Source: Corella eumyota
Lineage: Eukaryota; Chordata; Ascidiacea; Phlebobranchia; Corellidae
Assembly: GCA_963082875.1 (NCBI GenBank)
Contig: OY720100.1
Location: 2,418,001-2,482,000 of the forward strand
DNA length: 64,000 nucleotides
Direction: 5' to 3'
The notes below the pieces were generated by a model. The model made no database searches. It was not told the origin of the DNA and saw only the letters and a list, made by a program, of their open reading frames with translations. A program made the translations under genes and the position numbers. Positions 33,884 through 44,115 of the stretch are shown in pieces. Each line of letters begins with the position of its first letter. The first letter of the stretch is position 1.

Positions 33884-34648
33884 TTGGCAAATAGCATTTA
33901 AATTTTAATTAAAAAATATTTTACAACAAGTTTTTTAAATGACATTATTAATACAACAAAAATCATAATTTAACTAAAAAAGTTAATAGTTTTTAATAAA
34001 TGTTGTATATTAAAAATATTAAATTGGATATTAATAATAAATTTAGCATAATAAAGTTTTAAAAAAAAAACATTCTGTCATTTATTTTAATAGCCTAGTC
34101 TACTTAAATTTAACAATTTAATTTTAAAATTAAATTTTTATTTTTTTAATAAAAATTTATTTATTTTTGTAATAAGAAAATCGTTGTTTAATATATTTTA
34201 TATTTTAAGATTTTAATTAAGTTTAACGATTTTAATTTTTAAATTAAGAATAAATGTTTAACTGATATATGTTTCATTATATGGTTTTTTGAAAGTATGA
34301 AAGACAGTTAGGCATTATTAAATTCTTTCATATTTTATGATCATCAGTTTATTATAACTCTTAAAAACAAATTAACAAAATATAAAAAGTTTATTACCTG
34401 TCTGTTGGGTACTAGACAGTTTTTATAGCCAAAAATTAAAACTAATAAAATATTTTTAATTTCAAAATCAAGATGAAGTTTAATTTTTATTTTAATAATA
34501 TCTCGTAAACTTCTAATTTTAAAACAACCATGATTTAACAAGCAGTGAAAATTCTATAAAAGCACGGTAAGTCTGAGCATTGTTTTATAACTTTTGATTA
34601 GTATAAAGTTTATATTATTGTAGTCTTTACTTTGAAAGAAATACAAAA

Positions 34649-37600
34649 ATGAAGATGTTTGTTAGTTGTGTTGTGTTCATATTAATGACTGGTTAGTACT
34701 TAGTTTTTTATTTATTTATTTTTGATCACTTTTTTTATTAATTTTTTAGTTATACTAACAAACTTTTACTTTTTTTAAGTGTTTGGTGCACCAGCTGCGG
34801 GCGAAGTAAGTAATAATTTTTAAATGTTTTCATATTTTTTTAAAGTTATAAATTTGCTTTTTATATGTTGTTATAACATATCGATTGTTCGACTGTCTGT
34901 TACTCTTATATTTCAAATTATATATACATAATGAACCTTAGTGTATAGGCCTACAAAACAAAAAAAATTCTGTTTGTGTACCACTGGCATATTTCAGTTA
35001 AGAGTTTTGAAAATATAAATATATTAAAAACTGACTTAAGAGTTGGCTTTCGACTAGTACAAAAAAAAAGATTACTGAAAAATCTCAGAAAACCTATTTT
35101 TTAAAATAAGTTAGTTTCTTAAATTTTTGATATAATTATTTTTGTAAACGTATATGTTTTAAATTTCGACAAATGTAATGACCTATTTTTTGTTCGTTTT
35201 TAATTCAAATATATCTTTTATTAAAGCTTCCCATACCATGTCCTTTAATCATTTGCGATGCTGAATTATTGGGATGCTCGTCTGGAGTCCTTGCCAAAAA
35301 TGAACTTGATTGTGATTTGTGTCAATGTGGTACGTTAAAAAATTATTGTTTTTATACTAGTGAAAATTAATTTATTTTTAATAACTTTTTTTTATATATA
35401 TTATATATATATATACCTATTTTAAATAGGCTAAAAAATTAAAACTGAATTCTTTTTAAAAACTGGACTTTCCTTTAGTGCAGACATTTATTTTTTATTT
35501 GTATACCTAAAAACAATTTTTTTAAATAATAGTTTATAATAGTCCATTGTGTAAAATGTTTAAAATGCTTTTCATTTAAATTTATTCTAACTTAGAAATT
35601 ACCAGCTTATTTTTTTGTATAACTTTTGAGTATATGATTAAGTATCCTATTTCAAGCTTTGTCATTAAAAAAACGTATTTTGCTTTAGTAATAATATCTT
35701 TTATTTTTCTAGAGTGTATTCCATTAGCAGAGGAATGTACATTGGCCAACTTTGAAGATTGTGAAGTGTTAGCAACTGTTGGTCAAGATGGCTGCCCAAT
35801 TTGCGAGTGCTTGTATTGTAAGTGTTTAAATTTCTTTAAAATTACAAAAAGTAAACCAAATTTTGGTCACCAGGGCTTATTTTTATTCCAAACAAATTTA
35901 CTTATAAATGTAAAATAAATGGCAGTGTGGTGTGGTGGTCTGAACACTTTCTACACTACATGAGATCTTGGCTTTGATCCCAAAGGCTCCCATGCTGTAG
36001 CACCCTTAAAGGTGATATAAACGGTATAAACTCCTGCTGAGCCAGCACTTAATCATCAGCATAATTAAGTTAGCTTAATTGCTGGGCAAATATAATCTAT
36101 AATATCCCAAACTGCCAAAAAGCAACTCGTGACTAGGTTGGGGTAATGGTTTTAAGTTGTGAAGTCGACCTTCCACATCGAGGATAAATTATTTAAAGAA
36201 AAATGTAAAATTAAAACTTTTTTTTTTAGTATTAAAAAAATAGTAAACTATCTTGATATTTTCATATTAAAAATCAATAAAAGTTTAATTAAACTGTATT
36301 TTAAAAGTTTTATTATTAGTTCAATACTGTTCTCACTTAAAATAAATTTAATTGGCAGAGCGCATATTAACAAGTCGTTAAAATATATATTAGGTATATT
36401 AAATATAATTATGTTTTACAACAAAAAAACCTAATAATATTTGATTTTTTTTATTAGGGTTGCTCAATTTTATAAGTTATTTAACTTTCTTGTAATAAAT
36501 ATTTTATTAAATATTTTTATACATTTAATATATATATATCTGCCTGTCAAAACTAAATTAAGACACTTTGTACATATACTTTATTAAAGTATAATAATTA
36601 AAATAAAATGAAAGGACATGACAAAGTAAGTTTTGCTTTAATAATATTTTTTAAATTTAAGTTATATTAATACTTTACTTTTACTTTGCAGATACCCCAA
36701 AGAAAAGGTAAGCATCTAACTACTTGGCTTCTAAATTTTAAATCGAATGTATTTCTGTTTTGAAATAGGCTGATAATGAATTTAATTGTTATTTTTTTTT
36801 ATTAATAAATACCTTGCAATTAAATCATGTGCAGTTATATTACGTGGTAATTTTTATTGGATAAAAATAAACCCTATTTTTTTTGTATTTATTTATTCTC
36901 TAAACGACCTAAACATAAAGTAACATCAGTTAACATAAAGTAACATCACCTGACTTAGTTTGAAGTTGCCTTCTCAGTTTCGAATAAAATTGCTTTTAAA
37001 TAAATGTATTTTTCACACTATAGGAGTGCTTGCAACCCCCCGGTTTACCCAGGAATATGTCGAAGTCATATCCCTAGATATTATTATGACAAAAAAGAGA
37101 AGAAGTGTGCTAGATTTGTGTATGGTGGATGTCATGCAAATGAAAATAACTTTCAGGTAGCTTATTGTTTGATAAAACTTTTCGAACTGGGATGTGAAGT
37201 TATTTTATTGTGTTTTTATTATTAAATTGATGCATTTAAAATGGTATTTACTCTTTTGCTACTTCATCTTTTGATATTTTATTTATCTTTGTTACAGTCT
37301 GAGCAACAGTGCTTTGATACTTGCATAAAGAAGGAAACTAAATGGGAAAACAAACCGGTAGTTTGTGAGAATCTTGACTGCACAGCCAAAGAATTGGATT
37401 GTAAGACCGGCCAACTTGCTAAAAGTGAACTCGGATGTCCAGTTTGTGAATGTGCTGATGGTAAACTAAGTTTATTAAAATTCACATTCAAAAAATTTTT
37501 ATAAATTAAATTTTTTTGTTAACATACACTCATTAATTTTTTTAAATTTATGTTTTATTAGCGCTCATGCTGTAGCGCCCATGAGTAAGGCGCTATAAGC

Positions 37601-39889
37601 GGTATAAACTCCTGCTGAGCCAACACTTAATCAGCAGCATAATTATCGGGCAATTATAATCTATAATATCCCATACTGCCACAGGCAACTCGAGACTGGG
37701 TCGGAGTAACTGAAATATATACAAAAAAAAAAAAAATAAAATTCACATTCAAAAATTTTTTTTAACTCAAATTTTTTTGTTAACATACAGTCATTAAATT
37801 TTTTAATTTATGCTCATGAATTTTTTTTTAACTCACACTTCTAATTTTGTTAAAACTCACATGCAGGAAATTTTTTTTAACTCTCACTCATTAAATTTTG
37901 CTACTCAAACTCATAAAATTTTTTCCTACTTACATGAAGTTGATTTTAACTTACACTTTACCCTTGTTGTTTTAAATATTTATGAACCATGTTACAATAG
38001 TTAATTTATAAAAATTGAATAAAAAATTTATTTTTAGCTCCTGGAAATCGCAATGGACAAGTTTCTGAGTAAGAAATTTTAGTTTAACTCAATTTTTTAT
38101 TTTTTATAAACAGTAATATTTTTTATAAACTTTGTTTTAGATTCATGCAAATTATAACTCTTATTCCCAATCACTAAAACAATGCTTAATTATCCAAAAA
38201 ATAACTCTGTGATAATTTTTAAAACAATTTTAATCGATATTATTTACCATTCTATTTTTACTTATATAAAAGTGAATTGTGTCTCAATGAACCTGATCCT
38301 GGATTTTGTTTCGGGTTTTTCATACGATATTATTTCGATCGTAAACTTAAAAGTTGTCAACCATTTATCTATGGAGGCTGCGCGGGGAATGAAAACAACT
38401 TTATAGTAAAATTTCCTAATATTTATATTTGAACTAAGTTTTTTATTAAACCTGCTTTCAAATCCATATTTTCTTATTAATTTATTCCAAGCCTAAACAT
38501 AAGATTTGTTTTTTTGGCAAATTGTAACATTATTATTATTATTTTTTGGCAATTTGTAATAAATTATTATTTTTTGGCATTTTGTAATATTATTATTATT
38601 ATTTTGCCTGATAATTAACCTACTCAAGAATATTACAACATGGAAGCACTGGGAATCAAATCGAGGATCGCTTGTAGTAAAGCAAAGTGTTTTAACCTTT
38701 ACACCATGCCGCCAGGATTATTTATTATGTCTTAATTTAAGACTATTGGCAATTTACTTGTTTAATTTTTATTATTTATATTTGCAGACTGAAGATGAAT
38801 GTAATAACAAATGTTATTTGGGTTCTGAACCTCCAGCAACAACGACAATTTTGCCACCAACAACACCAGGACCAGTGGTTTGTCCTGCTTTAGACTGTGG
38901 CACCCCTGAAGAAATGAACTGTTTAGGTTTGATTTTATTTTACTACATTATGCGATTTTATTAAGCATAATTGTTCTAATTAAATTGTTGAATTAAAGTA
39001 TAAGTGACATATGCATAAAAAAGTAATAGTTTTCAAATAAGTTCTTAACTATTAAACAATTAAACTATTTTTTGTTAGGTTCATTTGCTGTCGATGAAAA
39101 TGGTTGTGAGATTTGTGCTTGTGGTCCAGTATACTGCCCTCTGTTATTCTGTAATCTTGAATGTGCCAGTGGTGTGCTTGCTGTTAATGATATTGGTTGT
39201 CAGATATGTTCTTGTAGCCCACTTGTGCCATGTCCTTATCATGGTTGTACTGCAGAAAATATGGAATGTGCTTCAGGCAGTTTGGTTAAGATTGGAGAAT
39301 GTGATCAGTGCCAATGTGGTAGGTTCAAATATATAAATAATTTTTAAATATTTATTTATCCTTGATGTGGAAAGGTCGACTTTACAACCTTAACGGTAAG
39401 TAATGTCAGTTTCTCTGACCCTGACTTAAGTTGCCCTTGGCAGTTTTGAATGGGCAGCTTGGTGTAGTGGTAAGAACACTTGCTACACCACACATGAGGT
39501 CGTAGGTTCAATCCCCAGTGATCTCATGCTGTAGCGCCCTTGAGTAAGGCGCTATAAACGGTATGAACTTCTGCTGAGCCAGCACTTAATCAGCAGCATA
39601 ATTATCGGGCAATTATAATCTATAATATCCCAAACTGCCACAGGCAACTCGAGACTGGGTCGGGGTAACTGATGTTACTCTATGTTTAAGTAGCGCATTC
39701 GACTTTTCCACTTCGACCTTACTTAAAGGCGCTACAGCATAAGAGCAGTGGGAACCGAACCTAAGACTTCATATAGTGAATCCTAGTTCTGACCACTACA
39801 TCACGCTGCAGATTGAAGGATTTTAACTATTTACACATTTATGATTTTATGCCTTTTTAACAATGATCTTTTTTTTAGTTGAAGCATAA
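34649..39889 (+). CDS. Secreted antistasin-like / Kunitz multidomain protease inhibitor
   Basis: Twelve exons: 34649-34691, 34780-34805, 35227-35329, 35713-35817, 36692-36707, 37024-37156, 37298-37460, 38038-38068, 38273-38405, 38788-38926, 39079-39318 and 39879-39889. They encode 380 residues. Order: signal peptide MKMFVSCVVFILMT; two antistasin-type modules (pattern C..GVLAKNELDCDLCQC); Kunitz 1 (CNPPVYPGICRSHIPRYYYD, FVYGGCHANENNF, CFDTC); one antistasin module; Kunitz 2 (CLNEPDPGFCFGFFIRYYFD, FIYGGCAGNENNF, CNNKC); a Thr/Pro linker; three more antistasin modules; stop just after. Both Kunitz domains keep six Cys. The residue after the second Cys, the usual P1, is Arg in Kunitz 1 and Phe in Kunitz 2, so trypsin-like and chymotrypsin-like targets are predicted. 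Each Kunitz domain is split by an intron at the same place. One exon is only 16 bp. Introns are loaded with SINEs. Exact family name unknown. Confidence 0.82.
35921..36190 (+). mobile_element. tRNA-derived SINE (family A)
   Basis: Near-full-length copy in an intron of the antistasin/Kunitz gene. The head is GGCAGTGTGGTGTGGTGGTC, the middle has CTCCTGCTGAGCCAGCACTT, and the tail ends CCACATCGAGGATAAA. Confidence 0.85.
36897..36990 (-). mobile_element. SINE family A tail fragment
   Basis: Minus-oriented 3' fragment (GACCTAAACATAAAGTAACA). Its ACATAAAGTAACATCA word is duplicated in tandem. Confidence 0.65.
37558..37722 (+). mobile_element. 5'-truncated SINE family A copy
   Basis: It lacks the tRNA-like head and begins at CGCTCATGCTGTAGCGCCCA, then follows the family to GAGACTGGGTCGGAGTAACT. 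It is flanked by ~75-bp direct repeats (37479-37556 and 37737-37812). Confidence 0.8.
38511..38604. repeat. Tandem repeat with ATT microsatellite
   Basis: Three units of about 30-35 bp, each TTTTTGGCAAATTTGTAA-like followed by an ATT run. Confidence 0.75.
38637..38717 (-). mobile_element. SINE family A head fragment (diverged)
   Basis: On the minus strand this reads as a tRNA-like head with A- and B-box remnants. The plus strand ends TTTACACCATGCCGCCA. Many differences mark it as old. Confidence 0.6.
39355..39813. mobile_element. Nested SINEs: young + copy inside an older - copy
   Basis: The plus-strand copy at 39452-39716 is the best preserved family A member: A box near 39460-39470 and B box GGTTCAATCCC at 39505-39515. 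On its left (39355-39447) is a minus-oriented tail. On its right (39722-39813) is a minus-oriented head. So an older copy appears split by the younger one; its middle part is missing. Confidence 0.75.
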
Positions 39890-40627
39890 GAAAATGCCAT
39901 CTTTGGGAAAAAAATCTTGGATCTTTTTTAAATTGTTTTTCTTAATTAATCATTTTATGTATCTCATTTTTTTTAATTATTGCATCACTTGTTTTATGAT
40001 AACAATATAAAGCCCATTTTAGTATATTTTTTTCCGAAGTTTAAATATGTTTTGTTTAAATATCGGCTTCTTTATATTTGTAAATTTTTGACTATAAAAT
40101 ACTTTAAATAAATGTTTTACTATTCTTTTTTTGCAATATCATGCTTGCTTTATCCAAAAATTATTTTTATTTGTTCATGTCTAAAATAAATCAATTATAC
40201 CTTAATATTTTGTTATTTTTAAACCATTTAACAATGTTTAAGGGCAAGTTTTAGGGATAAGAATATAAAAAAACAATACATGAACACATTCTATCATAAT
40301 TGTTTAAATTTACTTATTTATAAAATTTAATGTATGAAATAACACTTTGTTTAAATGCAGAAAAAATGGTAGGCTTCTTTTATTTTAACTGAGTTTTTTT
40401 TCGATTGAAGTTTTAAAATATAAACCTTAGCACCACTAAACTTTGGTTTTAATGAACCTGAGTAATTTACAGCGTGAATTTGGAAGATATTTACTAACAC
40501 ATAACAATGCAATACAAAATTAAACTAAATTTCCTTTTTTTAAAGTTTTGTAACGTTGAGGATAAAAAAAAAGATTGAATCGCAGTGAATATTACACGAT
40601 GTAAATATATGGCGCCTCCGCTGGTGT
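39890..40627. other. Intergenic: antistasin/Kunitz 3' UTR and RPL35A upstream region
   Basis: AT-rich. It includes AATAAA near 40106 (likely polyadenylation signal) and, at its right end, the GC-richer GGCGCCTCCGC just before the RPL35A start. No other gene recognised. Confidence 0.45.
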
Positions 40628-40895
40628 CTCTCTCTTTTCTATCCAACCATCAGGTTAGCCATGTTAGTTAGCTTAACTTATACTTTAAATGAATTTTTAG
40701 CAACATTTTTAAAACAATAATGTGTATAATAGGTTTTTATATAGTTGCATTTAAGCTCTTGACGTTTCTTTTTAATTAAAATTATCAATATATACCGATT
40801 AAAGCGGATAAATTTTTGTTGAAAGATTTTAGAAAATGTTACGTTTTTATTAACTTACGTTTCTTGTTTAGGTAAGGATTTAGCCGACAATAAAG
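40628..40895 (+). promoter_or_regulatory. RPL35A: RPL35A 5'-TOP start and spliced 5' UTR
   Basis: The pyrimidine tract CTCTCTCTTTTCT (40628-40640) is a good 5'-TOP start, as expected for ribosomal protein mRNAs. A non-coding first exon would end at CAG/GTTAGC (40653). The next exon would begin at 40872 after TTTAG, placing 24 bases before the ATG at 40896. Alternatively the acceptor could take a spliced leader. Confidence 0.5.
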
Positions 40896-42655
40896 ATGAC
40901 AGACAGGTAAATTATTAGTGTTTCTGTGTATGTAAAATGTTGCCTAAAAATTATAATGTTTAAGTACTTTTTTTGTAAGTTTGTATGGAAATAAAAAACT
41001 AAATATTTTTTTATTAATTAAAAATATGTCAAAATTAGCATGCAATACCCAATCCAGTAGGGCAAAACGAGATTTGCTTAATCAAAATTGTTAACTTTTT
41101 CTATATTTTAAACTCATTGTTACTGTGTTTATCTTTCATTGTTGAAGTTTTAAAAGAAATTAACGTAACACTAAGGTAATGTTCTTAAATTTTCAATAAA
41201 CAGGTTGTGGTGTAAAGCTGTATTCACCGGTTTCACCCGAGGTTTGAGAAACCAACACGAAAACACTTCTCTTTTACGAATTGAAGGAGTTACATCTAAA
41301 GAAGCAACTTCTTTTTATCTCGGCAAAAGATGTGCTTATGTTTACAAAGCCAAGCGGTAAGTGATTCTTTTTGTTTTTTGTTATATATCTAAGATTTTAT
41401 TTTGCATTAAATGCGGCCCTACTATTTACCACACAGGACCGCACAGAACAACATAGGCAATACAAAACAATACATTTACTACACAAAAGAAAAATTAAAT
41501 ACGGAAATCGCGTAGACTGTTTTTTTTAATTTAAGGCAACTAGGGCCATTTTTCATAAGAGGGTTAGGGCTGGGGTTAATAAAAAGTGTCTTTTTGTCGG
41601 TATTTGTTTTTTTTATCAAATGACAGTAAAAACAGTCAACGCATTCTGTATGGTAGTCCTGCGAGGTAAATAGTCGGTGCTCCTGTGTGGTCCTGAGTGC
41701 CAATTAGTAGGACTCTATTAAATGTTTTAATAGAACCCATGTTTTTATATGTATTTGTCTATTTGTTGTTTATGAACTATAGTGTCGTAAAGTTTATAAC
41801 CTGTGTTTAATACATGTGCGTAAAAATTTATTCATGTTTTTATTTAAATATATAATATTTTAGACTTATTTTTAACCAAACTTATAAGTGTTTTCTATGT
41901 TTTTTTTTTACTATAATTTTGAATTTTGATCCACAGAAAGACTCGAACTCCTCGAGGTGAACCCAACCACACGAGGGTGATATGGGGCAAGGTTGTACGT
42001 TCCCATGGTAACAGTGGAATCGTGCGAGCCCAGTTTAAGAGCAATCTTCCCGCTAAAGCTATCGGTCACAGAATCAGAGTTGTGAGTATTTTATCATTTC
42101 TTTTTAAAACTTTTTGTTTTACTGCTATTAAATTCGCATTTTCCGTACTTTAAAATATTTTTATACATGATGGTTGAAGTATCGAACATTAGACTATATT
42201 TACAAAATATAAAAGATTGAATGGATCGCATGTATTTTAAATAGGTTGGGGTTAAGATTTAATTTATCAAATTCTTTTGCCCCACGTTGACCCATTTGAT
42301 AAATTCAATAACCATTTAATGTACACTTATCCATTTAACCCAGTATGCTTTATAGGCACCTGACATTATACTTTCATTTGCATTAAAACTGCTTGTTTTT
42401 TTCATTTATACTTCTAGTAAGATATTACTTTAGAAAAACTTTTTTTATTAATTATTTAACTTATTCATAATTTTGAAATCTACTTTGTGGTTATCTGTGG
42501 TGTTTTATACCCTGGGTATGGTGTTATATACTTTGGGTATGTTATATACCTTGGGGTATATAACAACGTTTGTGTAAAATTACATGTTTATCAAATTATC
42601 CACTTTTGTAACCAAAATTTTATTTTTTTAGATGATGTATCCTTCATCTATTTAA
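40896..42655 (+). CDS. RPL35A: 60S ribosomal protein L35A (eL33)
   Basis: Structural protein of the large ribosomal subunit. Coding exons: 40896-40906, 41204-41356, 41937-42081 and 42632-42655; all GT-AG. The product is 110 residues, exactly the human length. Sequence landmarks: [65 protein letters not shown] and the C terminus MMYPSSI, where vertebrates have MLYPSRV. Polyadenylation signal AATAAA is at 42666-42671, 11 bases after the stop. Intron 2 carries a MITE-like element. I looked for box C/D snoRNAs in the introns, common in ribosomal protein genes, and found no convincing one. Confidence 0.97.
41411..41680. mobile_element. MITE-like element in RPL35A intron 2
   Basis: ACTATTTACC at 41421-41430 is mirrored by GGTAAATAGT at 41665-41674. 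The flanking bases continue as an imperfect inverted repeat (CAGGAC...CACAGAA). The interior is non-coding. Target duplications are not clear. Confidence 0.5.
42505..42568. repeat. Short tandem repeat of GGTATGTTATATAC type
   Basis: Three imperfect units of about 20 bp (ATACCCTGGGTATGGTGTTA and variants) in the last RPL35A intron, each nearly palindromic. Confidence 0.7.
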
Positions 42656-42671
42656 ACTTTGGATCAATAAA

Positions 42672-44115
42672 AATACAACAAAATTCTCAATTTTTGTATT
42701 ACCAAATAGAATAAAAAAACATGCTAGATAATTTTACAGATTTTAAGAAAGGGTTGTACTTTTAGCAAAATACAGTTAAGCGCTTGTTGCAAACCTTTAG
42801 AGACATAAATATTGTTTTCAGGGCATGCATATACAAGACAAAATAAAATATTTTGACATACAATAAACCTTACAATAAAATCTTGTAGCATTTCGTAAAA
42901 ACTTTTACAAAAATTGTGTTTTAACACATCGCACTGTAAATTATTGGTTAATTAGGATGGCAATGGAAAATTTTTCTGCCTTAAAAACAAACCGCCATGT
43001 GGCGCTAAGGAGCCAGGCGTTTTTTTATAAATGAGTAGATAGGTTTTGGGTTTAAACCGCACCAATGCCACGCTAGTTGCCCAAGAAACCGGATTTCACA
43101 AATGGGTTAACACGTAACAACAGCAAACCCATTTGAGTACAAGAAATCTAAGTATAAAAACGTATCAAGATAACTTTCAAAAGTTAAGTTTTGTTACCAT
43201 AAAATACTCTTAACAATTGTTTATGGCAATAAATGACAATTTAGTTTAAACATACATGAAGTTTAAAAAGTAAAAACATTTTCATTCGGTGCCAATTTAG
43301 AATTGCAATAATTTATAAAGCATATATTATTCTGTTGTTTTCAAATCTGTTAAATTAAAACTATGACCAAATACCTTTATTTAACCTTAACTCATTTTCT
43401 ATATCACTATTACAACGAGTTCATCATTAGGTAATACGTCATAGGGTAAGTAAAAAAGTTTATTTTTGATGCGTTAAAAATATCACGTTTACAAAATAAA
43501 CCAACGTTAGATAGGAAACTGTGAAAAGTTGAACGGAAGTTGATTTTAAAATTATCAAAAACTCGTTTTGAGGTCTTATTTGGTCACTGATTACTAAGGA
43601 GTTTTTAAACCATTGTTAAATTTCTTAAAAATATTTGCTACACTACCACTATATTTGGACCTGCAAAACTATAAATTTCAACATAAACAATAGAACAAAA
43701 CACGTGATACATTACTAAAACTATACAAAAATTTTCTACTATTAATATCCATTGTCAAACACAATGACTTCAATAGTATGAGTGTCCTAGTACTGGTTAC
43801 CACTATTCTATGTAACGTGGGCTTCTATAAGTATACGTAAAGGGAAATTACGTCATAATGTCCGGTTAATTAGCAGCAGATGGTGTAAACAACAAACAAA
43901 TCAGGTACACTTGTCAAGATATAAGACAGTTTGTAAATTGTAGCCAACTTATATTTGTAGAAGGGTGTTAAGAAAGTTACATTATGTAAACTTATTACTT
44001 GAGAAAGGAAAAAGTAATTTGTTTATTATTCTTTTTGCGTGAAAGGATTTTCCTTAAAAAATATTGTTTTACAGATATAATTATAAAGTTAACAGCATAA
44101 ACAAAATTTATTATA
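42672..44115. other. Intergenic region between RPL35A and the MMP
   Basis: No coding sequence recognised. It holds a family B SINE-like segment (43000-43092); otherwise AT-rich unique sequence that presumably includes the MMP promoter. Confidence 0.45.
43000..43092 (+). mobile_element. tRNA-like SINE family B copy
   Basis: Shares the core GGTTTTGGGTTTAAACCGCA / CCAATGCCACGCTAGTTG with the segment at 50512-50612. GGTTTAAACC is a degenerate pol III B box. Confidence 0.55.

Larger units (their letters stand above)
32611..34648. other. Intergenic region after BARHL
   Basis: Contains the BARHL 3' UTR (AATAAA near 32896), the right arm of the inverted repeat (33229-33410), a degraded SINE tail (33425-33492) and a MITE with 8-bp target duplications (33621-33883). 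The remainder is strongly A/T-rich with no coding sequence recognised. Confidence 0.5.

Noticed and set aside
34344-34541. 65-codon minus-strand frame before the antistasin/Kunitz gene
   Set aside because: Low-complexity Ile/Lys/Leu composition typical of chance frames in A/T-rich DNA.
42160-42365. Possible box C/D snoRNA in the last RPL35A intron (ATGATGG ... CTGA)
   Set aside because: The boxes are about 195 bases apart, with no terminal stem and no clear internal boxes.
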